This document shows positions 1 to 8,641 of a DNA stretch of 64,000 nucleotides, in pieces. Within the stretch, counting starts at the first letter, position 1. The number at the start of each line of letters is the position of its first letter. The notes under the pieces are model-generated. The model had not been told where the DNA came from and searched no databases. It was given only the letters and a program-made list of their open reading frames with translations. The position numbers and the translations under genes were made by a program. Origin of the DNA: Caproicibacter sp002399225 (GTDB taxonomy: Bacteria; Bacillota; Clostridia; Oscillospirales; Acutalibacteraceae); the NCBI GenBank assembly GCA_036756705.1, contig DAIOKN010000002.1, positions 55,704-119,703 of the forward strand. The letters are read 5' to 3'.

Positions 1-823
1 TTTTGCGCGACCCGCAACCGGTCAAAACCGTACTATTCCGAAAAACGATTAAAAGTACGGCGGAAACAATCACTGCGGCAGCCGCCACAACCTGAGAGAC
101 CCGAAGCGGGATCACCGGAGTAATCAGACTGTCGGTGCGGAGGCCCTCGATGAAAAAACGTCCCACGCCATACCAAAGAAGATAAAGTAAAAAGACCTGT
201 CCGTCATATCTTCTATATTTCCTGCTGACAATATGTAGCAGAACAAATCCAAGCAGGCACCAGACGGATTCATAAAGGAAGCAGGGGTGTACTCCGGAAG
301 CGGAAACAAGTTCCGTATTCTCGCTGACCATCCTCCAGGGCAGTTCCGTCCCTCTTCCAAATGCCTCCTGATTGATGAAATTGCCCCACCGACCGATAGA
401 CTGTCCAATTAAAAAGCTGAGGGACGCCAGATCCAGAACGGCCGGAACGCTGAGTTTGCGGAATTTTGCCATCAGCGCGCCAAACAGAAGCCCGCCGATC
501 ATGCCGCCGTAGATGCCAAGTCCGCCGTTCCAAATATAAAGAATACTGACCGGGTTTTTCAGATATTGATCGCTGGAGTCAAACATGACATAGTATAGCC
601 TTGCTCCGATTACGCCGAAAATAATGCCGATCATCACGACATCGACAAAACGATCCTGGTCAATCCGGAACTTTTTGCAGCTTGCCATCGCATACAGGAA
701 TGCCAGCAAAAAGCCGGTCGCGATGATAACTCCATACCAGGCAATAGCATGATTTCCAATCTGGAAAGCAATGGGGTTCACGGTTACTTTGATTCCAAGC
801 CCCGGGAATTGAACATGATACAT
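1..823 (-). CDS. lgt: Prolipoprotein diacylglyceryl transferase Lgt (3' end cut by window edge)
   Basis: Lgt transfers diacylglycerol from phosphatidylglycerol to the lipobox cysteine of prolipoproteins in the membrane. The frame is open for 274 codons from an ATG at 823 (GGTGGTG upstream) to the left edge, so only the last few residues can be missing, given a usual family length of about 260-290. The signature GRWGNFINQE lies at residues 144-153, preceded by IWNGGLGIYGG near 98-107, where many Firmicutes carry Tyr instead of the enterobacterial His. A GVHP motif follows near residue 178. Several hydrophobic segments fit the seven-helix topology. It is the only long open frame here. Identification is firm. 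Confidence 0.95.
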   Translation of the reverse strand, partial: MYHVQFPGLGIKVTVNPIAFQIGNHAIAWYGVIIATGFLLAFLYAMASCKKFRIDQDRFVDVVMIGIIFGVIGARLYYVMFDSSDQYLKNPVSILYIWNGGLGIYGGMIGGLLFGALMAKFRKLSVPAVLDLASLSFLIGQSIGRWGNFINQEAFGRGTELPWRMVSENTELVSASGVHPCFLYESVWCLLGFVLLHIVSRKYRRYDGQVFLLYLLWYGVGRFFIEGLRTDSLITPVIPLRVSQVVAAAAVIVSAVLLIVFRNSTVLTGCGSRK

Positions 824-912
824 TTTACACCACCATTCTCAACACAGTATCAGTTGTATGCGGCCACTTCCCGCCCTGTATTCTCTCATCGGAAGCCCAG
901 CGGAAAGGCCCG

Positions 913-2199
913 TTACCGGTTGGGCAAAACGATGGAAAGGGAACACAGTTCCGGGCGAAGCTGCGTTTCCAGCCTTGCCAGAACGGAATCCATATCCGCT
1001 TCCGCGATTGCATCAATATAATCAAACAATTCCCGCCCGGCAAATGTGAGCGAAACGATAGAATTGGCGATGCTGCCCACATGGTTCAATGAAGCAATAT
1101 TCTTTCCATAGACCGATCTCTTTGCGCGTTCAAAAACCTGCCGGTCAAATCCGCCACTTCTGACGTTTGCAATCTCTTTTTTAATCTCTTGCGCCACCCG
1201 CTCCGGGTCTTTAGACTCCCCGGAAAAGATAACGGAAGCATAGCCGGGTCCTTCAAAGTACTCGTTGCCAAAGGAAGCTTCATTGATCAAATCCGCGTCC
1301 AGCAGGCGCCGGTACAGAGGACTCGCACTGGAAGAAAGCGCTTCCAGCAGGATTTCAGTCTCAGCAACCTGCTTGGTCGAAGGACGCCGACCGTTGACAA
1401 TCTCTTTAAACCCAAGTTCGAACAGCGGAACGCCGACGGAAAGCTTCTGCTCCACTCTGGCTTTGGCAATATGGGCGGGCTCCTCTTCAAAAATACGGTC
1501 AATCTGAATCGGCTGGGAAGGTTTGAGCATTTGGTCGCAAATCCCTGCGACCCGCTCCGGCTGAATATCTCCCGCGACGCACAAAACCATGTTATGCAGG
1601 TTGTAAAAAGTATGATAGCATTGATAAAGCAGTTCAGGAGTAATCTGCGCAATACTCTGAACCGTACCAGCGATGTCGATCCGAACCGGATGTTTCAGGT
1701 AAAGCGCATCCAGAAGGTTAAAAAGGACTCTCCACTGGGGATCGTCTTCATACATCTTGATTTCCTGCCCGATGATCCCCTGTTCTTTTTGAACGGTTTG
1801 CTCCGTAAAATAAGGGGTCTGGACAAAATCGAGCAGGATTTTCAGGGATTCATAAACGTTTTCCGTGCAGGAAAATAAAAAGCACGTCATATCGAATGAA
1901 GTGTAGGCATTTGCCGATGCGCCAGTTTTCGCAAACTGTTCAAACGCATCCCCGTCTTTGCTTTCAAACAGCTTATGTTCCAGATAATGGGCGATCCCGG
2001 CCGGAACATGATGCACAGTGCTTTCTTTTTGAATCTTAAAGCAATTGTCAATGGAACCATATTTTGTGCCGAACACGGCATAGGTTGAATTATTTTTTTC
2101 TTTCGGATAGAGAAACACTTCAAGTCCGGAAGGATGCTTGCCTATAAAATAGCAGTCACCGGTGCGCTCATTCTCAATCTTTTTCAGCCAATCCGTCAT
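913..2199 (-). CDS. yfmH: M16 zinc peptidase-like protein, YfmH/YmfH family
   Basis: A peptidase M16 (insulinase/processing peptidase) subunit of about 428 residues. The inverted zinc motif HYLEH is present near residues 71-75 (H-x-x-E-H), followed by an acidic EQGIIGQEIK stretch about 65 residues later that supplies the third ligand region, so this is the metal-binding half of the pair. An ATG at 2226 is possible, but the ATG at 2199 is preferred: it overlaps the stop of the upstream gene as ATGA and has GGGGTGG just before it. In Firmicutes this family is paired with YfmF and has been linked by genome annotation to EF-P 5-aminopentanol modification; that role is inferred, not visible here. 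Confidence 0.88.
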   Translation of the reverse strand: MTDWLKKIENERTGDCYFIGKHPSGLEVFLYPKEKNNSTYAVFGTKYGSIDNCFKIQKESTVHHVPAGIAHYLEHKLFESKDGDAFEQFAKTGASANAYTSFDMTCFLFSCTENVYESLKILLDFVQTPYFTEQTVQKEQGIIGQEIKMYEDDPQWRVLFNLLDALYLKHPVRIDIAGTVQSIAQITPELLYQCYHTFYNLHNMVLCVAGDIQPERVAGICDQMLKPSQPIQIDRIFEEEPAHIAKARVEQKLSVGVPLFELGFKEIVNGRRPSTKQVAETEILLEALSSSASPLYRRLLDADLINEASFGNEYFEGPGYASVIFSGESKDPERVAQEIKKEIANVRSGGFDRQVFERAKRSVYGKNIASLNHVGSIANSIVSLTFAGRELFDYIDAIAEADMDSVLARLETQLRPELCSLSIVLPNR

Positions 2200-3488
2200 G
2201 CTTCCACCCCGCTTCCTTCCAGGCAATAAACGGTATCCAGCGTAATCTTGCGGGCAGCATTCATAACCTCTTCGCGTGCGACAGCCTGAACCAATTCCGC
2301 TTCATTTTCTGGCGATTTTACATTTGGCCGAAAGGCCTGAGAAAGGTACCAGGCTTCCAGCCCATCAAGGGAATCGGAAAGGGTCCTGTAGCTGTTGCAC
2401 AGGCTCAGTTTTGCCGCAGACAGCTCGCTGCCATCAAAATTACCGTTTCGGACTTCCTCCAGCTGGCGGAGGATCTCCTGTTCAGCGTGGCTGATATTTT
2501 TTGTTTCCACGCCGCTTTGGACCAGCATGAGTCCCTTGATAGGGTTGTACATAGAACTGCAGTAATAGCAGAGGCTCAGCTTTTCACGGACATTTAAAAA
2601 CAGTTTAGAATTTGGAGTTCCGCCATACAGCGCACTGAAAAGCTTCATGGCGGGAACTCCACTGTCCGGTTCCGCACAGTCCGTGCGGAACCCCATAACC
2701 AGCTTAGACTGCACCACGTCCATTTTTTCGCTGACCCTGTTAACTTCTGACGCCTTCGGGATCGTCGTGTTTGGGCAATTCACACTATCGGTCCGCGCAA
2801 GGTTCTGAAATGCCGCATAAAAATCGTGGTAAATGGGCTCCGGATCGCAGTCCCCCAGAACCATGATCTCCACTCTTGCCCTGTGGATTAGATTTGTCCA
2901 TGCCTGCGTCAGTCCCTCCCGCGTCAAGTTCTGAAGCTGCTGGCGGGTTCCGCAGCGGCCGATTCCATATGGTTCTTTGGCACACATCAGCCGCTCGCAT
3001 TTCAACTTGGAATAGACTCTTTTATCATTAAATTCGGAATCTAACATTTCAATCAGCTGGCGCTTCTCCTGCTCAAAGCTCTGAATGGGAAAAGCGCCGT
3101 TTTCAAACGGCGGATCAAAGATGATGCTGCACAGAAGCTTGGCCAGTTCCGCCGAGATGCTTTCGCCATGCAAAGAGTAATGGTCGGCAATCCCGGAAGC
3201 GGAAACGGACAAGACCTGGGCATCCCCTAATTTTTGCACATCCGCATCCAGCACAGCACCGTAAAGCTCTGCCAGATGCTCATTCAGTTTTGTAAAATCC
3301 GGATATTTTCTGCTGGCCCGACTCAGCAAAAAAGGGAGGATCGAATTTGCAGAAACGGTTTTTTCCGTTAAAGGCCATAAAAAATGAACCGACATGCGGA
3401 TTGTTTTAAAGCGCTCATCTCGAATGCTGCAAAAATTTACGCCGTTGCAAACAGACCGCTGTTCAATTCCTGCCATATTAAATTTCAT
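2196..3488 (-). CDS. yfmF: M16 peptidase-like protein without zinc site, YfmF/YmfF family
   Basis: Partner of the downstream yfmH, overlapping it by 4 bases (ATGA). It has the M16 fold pattern (for example LPFLLSRASRKYPDF, where the active family has the HxxEH helix) but no HxxEH, as is typical of the non-catalytic subunit in two-gene M16 systems. The product is about 430 residues. The start is uncertain: TTG 3494, ATG 3488 and ATG 3476 are in frame, and the only purine-rich site (GGAG at 3489-3492) is best spaced for 3476. A TATAAT-like -10 lies upstream near 3515-3520, so this gene probably heads a yfmF-yfmH transcript. Confidence 0.85.
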   Translation of the reverse strand: MKFNMAGIEQRSVCNGVNFCSIRDERFKTIRMSVHFLWPLTEKTVSANSILPFLLSRASRKYPDFTKLNEHLAELYGAVLDADVQKLGDAQVLSVSASGIADHYSLHGESISAELAKLLCSIIFDPPFENGAFPIQSFEQEKRQLIEMLDSEFNDKRVYSKLKCERLMCAKEPYGIGRCGTRQQLQNLTREGLTQAWTNLIHRARVEIMVLGDCDPEPIYHDFYAAFQNLARTDSVNCPNTTIPKASEVNRVSEKMDVVQSKLVMGFRTDCAEPDSGVPAMKLFSALYGGTPNSKLFLNVREKLSLCYYCSSMYNPIKGLMLVQSGVETKNISHAEQEILRQLEEVRNGNFDGSELSAAKLSLCNSYRTLSDSLDGLEAWYLSQAFRPNVKSPENEAELVQAVAREEVMNAARKITLDTVYCLEGSGVEA

Positions 3489-3589
3489 CTCCAAAACAGA
3501 TTCGGTGAAACAAAGATTATTATATCACAGTTCAACCGTTTAGAAAAGGACGATTGCATGAAATTTAAAGGAGCAAAAACGGGCTGGTC

Positions 3590-3618
3590 TTGCCGATTTT
3601 TAAAAGCGGTGATATAAT
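3590..3618 (+). promoter_or_regulatory. Sigma-A type promoter for the EamA permease gene
   Basis: TTGCCG at 3590-3595 and TATAAT at 3613-3618 are separated by 17 bases, 43 bases before the TTG start at 3661. The intergenic region is divergent with yfmF. Confidence 0.7.
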
Positions 3619-3660
3619 TTTTTATAAATTTATGCTGAATTTTAGGATAGAGGTGCCATT

Positions 3661-4566
3661 TTGAAACTTTTTCGAAATCGATCCCTTACCGCCGAGTTGG
3701 GGATTGTGCTGGTCACTATGATATGGGGAAGCAGTTTTGTCGTTGTAAAAAGCGCTGCAGACTCCATTCCTCCCGCGACGATTATCACCCTTCGATTCGG
3801 CATTGCGGCGGTTTTGCTTTGTCTTTTCTTTTTTCGTCGGCTGAAAGAAATCAAATGGTCCCATATCAAGTGGGGGCTACTGATTGGGTTACAAAGCTTT
3901 GTGGCTTATGAGTTACAGACAATGGGTGTGAAATACACGACTGCCGGAAAAAATGCGTTTTTAACTGCGGTCTACTGCGTCATTGTACCATTTCTGTACT
4001 GGGCCATAAAAAAGCAGAAACCACGTGCTTTTCATTTGATCTCTGCTTTTCTTTGTATGGCCGGCGTTGGGTTTCTTTCCGTCCAAAGAAATTTTTCCAT
4101 GAATCCGGGGGATTTGCTCTCCCTCGCATGTGGACTGTTCTTTGCCATACAAATTGTAACCATCGGTATTTTAACCGAAAAGAATGACCCTATACTGCTC
4201 TGTATCACTCAGACGGCCGCTACTGCTCTGTTTGCCCTGCCATTCGCGCTTTTTGCCGAAAAAGCCCCCTCTGCCATGCCGGTGCAGTCCATTTTTCCTC
4301 TGCTTTATCTGGGTGTTGTGGGCACCATGCTGACCACCGTTCTTCAAAATGTCTGCCAAAAATACACCGAACCTTCGAAAGCATCCTTGATCATGTCCTT
4401 AGAATCGGTCTTCGGCACCCTCTGCGGCATTCTCTTTCTGCACGAATCTCTTACTCCCCGGTCTTTCGGCGGATTTCTGCTGATTTTTCTGGCCATTATG
4501 CTTTCGGAGCGGGGAGATCTTCTTTTTTCTCCTCATAGGAAGCTGAAAACGGGGCAGAACGGTTAG
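3661..4566 (+). CDS. DMT-superfamily permease, EamA domain protein
   Basis: A 301-residue integral membrane protein with about ten hydrophobic segments in two EamA repeats (roughly residues 8-135 and 148-285). The first carries the usual MIWGSSFVVVK start and the second ends in LESVFGTLCGILFLHE, both typical of drug/metabolite exporters. The start is TTG at 3661 with GAGGTG six bases upstream. Substrate is unknown; members export amino acids, nucleotides or drugs. It is monocistronic, with its own promoter upstream and a strong terminator at 4611-4640. Confidence 0.88.
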   Translation: MKLFRNRSLTAELGIVLVTMIWGSSFVVVKSAADSIPPATIITLRFGIAAVLLCLFFFRRLKEIKWSHIKWGLLIGLQSFVAYELQTMGVKYTTAGKNAFLTAVYCVIVPFLYWAIKKQKPRAFHLISAFLCMAGVGFLSVQRNFSMNPGDLLSLACGLFFAIQIVTIGILTEKNDPILLCITQTAATALFALPFALFAEKAPSAMPVQSIFPLLYLGVVGTMLTTVLQNVCQKYTEPSKASLIMSLESVFGTLCGILFLHESLTPRSFGGFLLIFLAIMLSERGDLLFSPHRKLKTGQNG

Positions 4567-4610
4567 GCTGTTTTTTGGTCGCTTTTCTCCGGCCAATCCC
4601 GCCAATCCTG

Positions 4611-4640
4611 GCGCCGCTGTAAATGCAGCGGCGCTTTTTT
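4611..4640 (+). terminator. Rho-independent terminator after the EamA gene
   Basis: A perfect nine-base GC-rich stem (GCGCCGCTG with CAGCGGCGC), a six-base loop and a run of six T. Confidence 0.9.
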
Positions 4641-4699
4641 GAACCGTAAGTCTCATTCCGCATAATATGGTTAATGGAATCAGAAGGAGGAGGTTCGAT

Positions 4700-6313
4700 A
4701 TGTGTGGAATTGCCGGTTTCTGCAATTACAATGAAGATTTTACGGAAGAAACCCCGTTTCTTGGTCAGCTTGCCCGGCGTATGGGGCACACGCTTCGGCA
4801 CCGCGGACCTGATGAAAGCGGGGTTTTTGTTTCAAACCATGCCGCTTTTGCCCATCAGCGGTTTGCAGTGATCGACCCCAAAGGCGGAAAACAGCCGATG
4901 ACCGCCTATGCAGGCGGCTATCGGTACACAATTGTTTATGATGGTGAACTTTACAATGCCGATGAGCTTCGACGTGAATTGGAAACCATCGGCTATCTTT
5001 TTGAGACTAAAAGCGATACGGAAACTTTACTCAAATGCTATATCCACTATGGAGCCGAATGTCCCAAAAAACTGAATGGAATCTTCGCATTTGCCATTGA
5101 CGATGAAAAACGGAACCGCTGTTTTCTCTGCAGGGACCGGTTCGGCGTCAAGCCGCTGTTTTTCACTCAGGCCGACGGACGGCTTGTTTTTGGCTCAGAG
5201 CTTAAGGCGCTGTTTCAATACCCGGGAATCCATCCTGTGTTAGATCGCCAGAGCCTTTGTGAAATTTTTGGTCTTGGCCCCTCTCATACCGCCGGGATCG
5301 GGGTCCTAAAAGGAATTTACGAAATCAAGCCCGGATATTTTACCCTTTTTAAGTTCACAGGGAATAGCCGGTATTTTCAGCCGACGGCCCTCCAGCCAGA
5401 TACCGACAGTCCTTGGGCGGAAAAAATGGCAGAGTACTGCGGAACGAATCACACCGTTCTGAAATGCGATAACCTGAGCCAGGCTGATAAACTCTACGAC
5501 GTAGTCGATGCAAGAGACATGCCTGGCATGGCAGATGTAGATTCCTCTTTCCTGCATTTTTTAAGTCTGGTGAAGAAAGAGCATTCGGTCGCAATCAGTG
5601 GAGACTGCGCTGACGATATTTTCGGCGGCTACCCTTGGTTCTGCCAAAAAAGGCCATGGAAAGCACATTGCTTTCCATGGTCCCACAGCCTTTCCATACG
5701 CACGAACTTGATCAAACCGGAAATCAACGATGTGCTCAATGTGGCCGGATATGTTCACCAGCGGTATGAAGAGTCCCTTGCAGAAGTGCCAAAACTGGAA
5801 AACGAGAGTCCCCAGGAGGCGCGCCGCAGAGAGATTTTCTACCTGGATCTCAAGTGGTTTATGAGAACCCTGTTGGAGCGGGACGACCGCATGGGTATGG
5901 CAAGCGGCCTCGAAGTTCGCATTCCTTATGCGGATCACCGGATTGTGGAGTACGTTTTTAATGTTCCGTGGAATTACAAATGCCATGACGGCGTTGTGAA
6001 AGGCCTGCTCCGGGATGCCGCGCGCCCTTGGCTGCCTGATAAAATCCGGCTGCGCCGAAAATGCCCTTACCCCAAAACATGCAACCCGGCCTTTGAGCGA
6101 ATCCTCCGCCGCCGGTTCGATCTGGTGATAAAAGACAGAGAGGAACCCCTTCATCCGCTGATCGATTCCAAAGCGGCAGATCATCTGCTGCATATGAAAT
6201 TTGATCCTGACAGACCATGGTTTGGGCAATTGATGGCAGGGACGCAAATGATCGCCTATCTGCTTCAAATCAATTACTGGCTGAAAACATACGAGATTGA
6301 AATTGAGCTGTAA
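4700..6313 (+). CDS. Asparagine synthetase B-like protein lacking the ATP-PPi loop
   Basis: Class II glutamine amidotransferase followed by part of an asparagine synthase domain. The start is the ATG at 4700 with GGAGGAGG upstream, giving Met-Cys so that Cys2 can be the N-terminal nucleophile; HRGPDE and LYN-type glutaminase motifs follow. Near residues 225-232 the protein jumps from the linker (SRYFQP) straight into the part of the synthetase domain that reads PDTDSPWAEKM. In AsnO/YisO-type enzymes the SGGLDSS pyrophosphate loop lies between these two points, and it is absent here. The C-terminal half is otherwise well kept (SGDCADDIFGGYPWF, RMGMASGLEVRIPY). Length is 537, against about 610-635 in the family. 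Amide ligation is probably lost; glutaminase or another function could remain. Confidence 0.85.
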   Translation: MCGIAGFCNYNEDFTEETPFLGQLARRMGHTLRHRGPDESGVFVSNHAAFAHQRFAVIDPKGGKQPMTAYAGGYRYTIVYDGELYNADELRRELETIGYLFETKSDTETLLKCYIHYGAECPKKLNGIFAFAIDDEKRNRCFLCRDRFGVKPLFFTQADGRLVFGSELKALFQYPGIHPVLDRQSLCEIFGLGPSHTAGIGVLKGIYEIKPGYFTLFKFTGNSRYFQPTALQPDTDSPWAEKMAEYCGTNHTVLKCDNLSQADKLYDVVDARDMPGMADVDSSFLHFLSLVKKEHSVAISGDCADDIFGGYPWFCQKRPWKAHCFPWSHSLSIRTNLIKPEINDVLNVAGYVHQRYEESLAEVPKLENESPQEARRREIFYLDLKWFMRTLLERDDRMGMASGLEVRIPYADHRIVEYVFNVPWNYKCHDGVVKGLLRDAARPWLPDKIRLRRKCPYPKTCNPAFERILRRRFDLVIKDREEPLHPLIDSKAADHLLHMKFDPDRPWFGQLMAGTQMIAYLLQINYWLKTYEIEIEL

Positions 6314-6344
6314 AAATTCTCTGTTCCACCAAGCTCTCTTTTGC

Positions 6345-6388
6345 AAAAAGAGGCCGATCTGAGCTATAGATGCTCAACCGGCCTCTTT
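6345..6388. terminator. Bidirectional terminator between the asparagine-synthetase-like and P60 genes
   Basis: A long inverted repeat (AAAAGAGGCC with GGCCTCTTTT, extended by GAGC/GCTC) with A/T runs on both sides lies between two converging genes. Confidence 0.8.
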
Positions 6389-6394
6389 TCATAA

Positions 6395-7078
6395 TCACGC
6401 AGCAGAATTTGAAGAAGGAACAACCATTGCACCTGTCTGATCAAAGGTATAGACAACCCCGTCAATCGTCCTCGAAGTATCGACAAGATACTGACCGTTT
6501 TCGTAATAATACTGACGCCCTTCAAAGGTCACAAAGCCGTTTTCCGGGTAACTGATCTGTGGAAGCTTAAACCATTGGGTCCAGTGGTATTTACCTCCGA
6601 TCACTTTTCCGCACTTCATGTTCTCACCTGTGCAGCGGTTGTCCATTTCTTGGTTGTCGCCTATGTAAACTCCCACATGGCCCGGACTGTAAAGAATCAA
6701 CCCATGAATTCTCGGCAGCGTGGAAGAATCCGAAAGGTTGATCGTTCCGCTGGTCTTTGCGGAGGCCAGCATCGAGCGGGAACTCCCCGCCACCGCAACC
6801 AGACCCGGCTGCGGATTGCAGTTATCCCCCCGCCACCACAAGTAGGATTTGATGAGTCCGGAACAGTCACTGCAGCGGACACCGCCGACATACTGACCGT
6901 AATACCCATATCGGTACTGCCAGCTACCCTGGTACGCCTCCACGGCATGTTCTGACAGTCCAACACCCGTTTTGGCTTCCGCGGCGGAAGCGGGAGCAGA
7001 ATGGAAAGCAAAAACCCCAAGAAAAACAAAACTTACCAAAAATGCGATTGCCAGACTCATTCCGCGCTTCCAACCCAT
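6395..7078 (-). CDS. Secreted NlpC/P60-like cell-wall hydrolase with C-terminal wall-binding repeat
   Basis: The start is taken as ATG 7078, which has AAAGGA eight bases upstream; ATGs at 7099 and 7087 are alternatives. An N-terminal signal peptide (basic residues, hydrophobic core, cut near APASAA) is followed by a papain-like hydrolase region. VRCSDCSG contains the likely Cys nucleophile (around residue 72) and SPGHVGVYIGD the His, the order expected for NlpC/P60 endopeptidases that cut peptidoglycan stem peptides. The C-terminal 50 residues contain a glycine/aromatic repeat (GRQYYYENGQYL) like choline-binding-type wall repeats. A consensus promoter and a WalR-like box lie upstream. Confidence 0.8.
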   Translation of the reverse strand: MGWKRGMSLAIAFLVSFVFLGVFAFHSAPASAAEAKTGVGLSEHAVEAYQGSWQYRYGYYGQYVGGVRCSDCSGLIKSYLWWRGDNCNPQPGLVAVAGSSRSMLASAKTSGTINLSDSSTLPRIHGLILYSPGHVGVYIGDNQEMDNRCTGENMKCGKVIGGKYHWTQWFKLPQISYPENGFVTFEGRQYYYENGQYLVDTSRTIDGVVYTFDQTGAMVVPSSNSAA

Positions 7079-7133
7079 CGGATACATCCTTTCTCTCATC
7101 GTCCTGCTGCTTGATTACGTCCTTTTAATAAGT

Positions 7134-7150
7134 ATTACAAATTGGTAACA
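7134..7150 (-). promoter_or_regulatory. WalR-like box upstream of the P60 gene
   Basis: On the minus strand the site reads TGTTAC-N5-TGTAAT, matching the WalR (YycF) consensus TGTWAH-N5-TGTWAH. It sits at the predicted transcription start, just downstream of the -10. WalRK is the usual controller of wall hydrolases in Firmicutes; binding here is inferred. Confidence 0.5.
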
Positions 7151-7178
7151 TAATATCACATAATCGTAACAGTTGCAA
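7150..7178 (-). promoter_or_regulatory. Sigma-A type promoter of the P60 gene
   Basis: TTGCAA (7178-7173) and TATTAT (7155-7150) on the minus strand with a 17-base spacer. Confidence 0.7.
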
Positions 7179-7255
7179 CAGAAAAAGGAAGGTCAGGGAA
7201 ACTTTGTTTTATTTTCACAAAAATTCGTCAAATAATTTTGTAATATTTACCTCCA

Positions 7256-8632
7256 TTATGATTTCACAGGCTGAAGCAGGTAAGAAACGATTTCCTCTGT
7301 ATGCATGGAGCGGGATCCTTTGACCAAAACAGTATCGCCGTGGCGCAGCAAATCCCGCAGCGTTTCACATGCCTGCCGGTTATCCGTGCAAATGCGGCAG
7401 TCCATGCCGGAGCGGACGGAGCGCGCTCCTTTTGCGATCGCGCCGGCCTGCTTTCCAACGGTGACAAGAATATCCACGCCGGAATTGGCGGCAAAGGCTC
7501 CCACGTCGAAGTGAGCTTCCGCAGAGTAATTTCCAAGTTCCAGCATATCCGCCAGCACGGCGATGCGCCTGCCATTCCGGAAAGACCTGAGAACGCCGAG
7601 GCTGCTTTTGGCCGCATCCGGGCTTGAGTTGTAACTGTCGTCAATCACGATAAACCCGTTCGCCCGGCGGATTTGCTGCCGCATGGCAGGCGCCTGGTAA
7701 TGCGTAAGCGCCGCGGCCGCGCTGAGAAGCGGCACCCCCAGCCGCTGAGCGACGGCAAGCCCGGCCAGCGCGTTGAGAATATGATGCGTCCCAATCATCG
7801 GAATCACGACTTCGCCGCGTTCCCCATCCGGTGCAACATAAGAAAATCGAGTGGACTCTCCCACGCTTTCCGCCCGTTCCGCCCGGAAAGAACAGTTTTG
7901 TCCCATTCCATAAAGCACAGTTTCAAATGGAAGTGTATCCGCAAGACCCCGGAGCAATTCGTCGTCCCCATTCAGAAATAAAACGGAGTCGGGATGAAAG
8001 CGGTCGGTAATATGCAGCTTTTCCGCCAAGATATTTTGTCGGCTGCCGAGCTGCTGGATATGAGAAACACCGATATTCGTCATCACCGCGTAATCCGGTG
8101 CGGCGATCTGTGCAAGGCGGCTCATTTCCCCAAATTCGCTCATGCCCATTTCCACCACCGCAACATCATATTCTTCCGACATCCGGCAAAGCGTCAGGGG
8201 CACGCCGATCTGGCTGTTATTGTTTCCGCTGGTTTTCATCACTTTTTTCCCGGCCGAGAGGGCCAGTGCCACCATCTCTTTTGTGGAGGTCTTTCCCACG
8301 CTCCCTGTGATGCCGACCACCGGTATAGAAAAGCGTTTGCGGTATTCGGCGGCAATACGCTGAAGAGCTTCACCGGTATTCGGAACCGCAATCCAAGCCC
8401 CCGGTCCGTCCGCCGCCTGATGTTCCTGGGTCAGGACGGCAGCCGCGCCCGCTTTCAGCACGGCCGGTATAAACTGATGGGCGTTTACCCGCTCGCCCCG
8501 AATCGGCACAAAAAGCGCACCTGGGACGACCTTGCGGCTGTCGGTGGAAACCGATGTCACCGCAGTCTGAGGGCTGCCGCAGAGCAGCCGCCCTCCACAA
8601 CTTGAAACAATTTCTGAAACCGTCATCCTCAT
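7256..8632 (-). CDS. murF: UDP-MurNAc-tripeptide--D-Ala-D-Ala ligase MurF
   Basis: The last cytoplasmic amino-acid ligase of peptidoglycan precursor synthesis, adding D-Ala-D-Ala to UDP-MurNAc-tripeptide using ATP. It has 458 residues, the normal length. The Mur ligase P-loop reads GITGSVGKTSTKE near residue 110, followed by the central-domain SGNNNSQIGVPL and EMGMSEFGEMSRL motifs, then the C-terminal VIDDSYNSSPD motif characteristic of MurF. It lies nine bases downstream of murE on the same strand, so the pair is surely cotranscribed. An in-frame ATG two codons further in is an equally possible start. Confidence 0.96.
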   Translation of the reverse strand: MRMTVSEIVSSCGGRLLCGSPQTAVTSVSTDSRKVVPGALFVPIRGERVNAHQFIPAVLKAGAAAVLTQEHQAADGPGAWIAVPNTGEALQRIAAEYRKRFSIPVVGITGSVGKTSTKEMVALALSAGKKVMKTSGNNNSQIGVPLTLCRMSEEYDVAVVEMGMSEFGEMSRLAQIAAPDYAVMTNIGVSHIQQLGSRQNILAEKLHITDRFHPDSVLFLNGDDELLRGLADTLPFETVLYGMGQNCSFRAERAESVGESTRFSYVAPDGERGEVVIPMIGTHHILNALAGLAVAQRLGVPLLSAAAALTHYQAPAMRQQIRRANGFIVIDDSYNSSPDAAKSSLGVLRSFRNGRRIAVLADMLELGNYSAEAHFDVGAFAANSGVDILVTVGKQAGAIAKGARSVRSGMDCRICTDNRQACETLRDLLRHGDTVLVKGSRSMHTEEIVSYLLQPVKS

Positions 8633-8641
8633 CGTGCACTT

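Noticed and set aside
124..533. Short minus-strand frames inside the lgt region
   Set aside because: They lie in the other two frames of the complete lgt reading frame, which has all family motifs.
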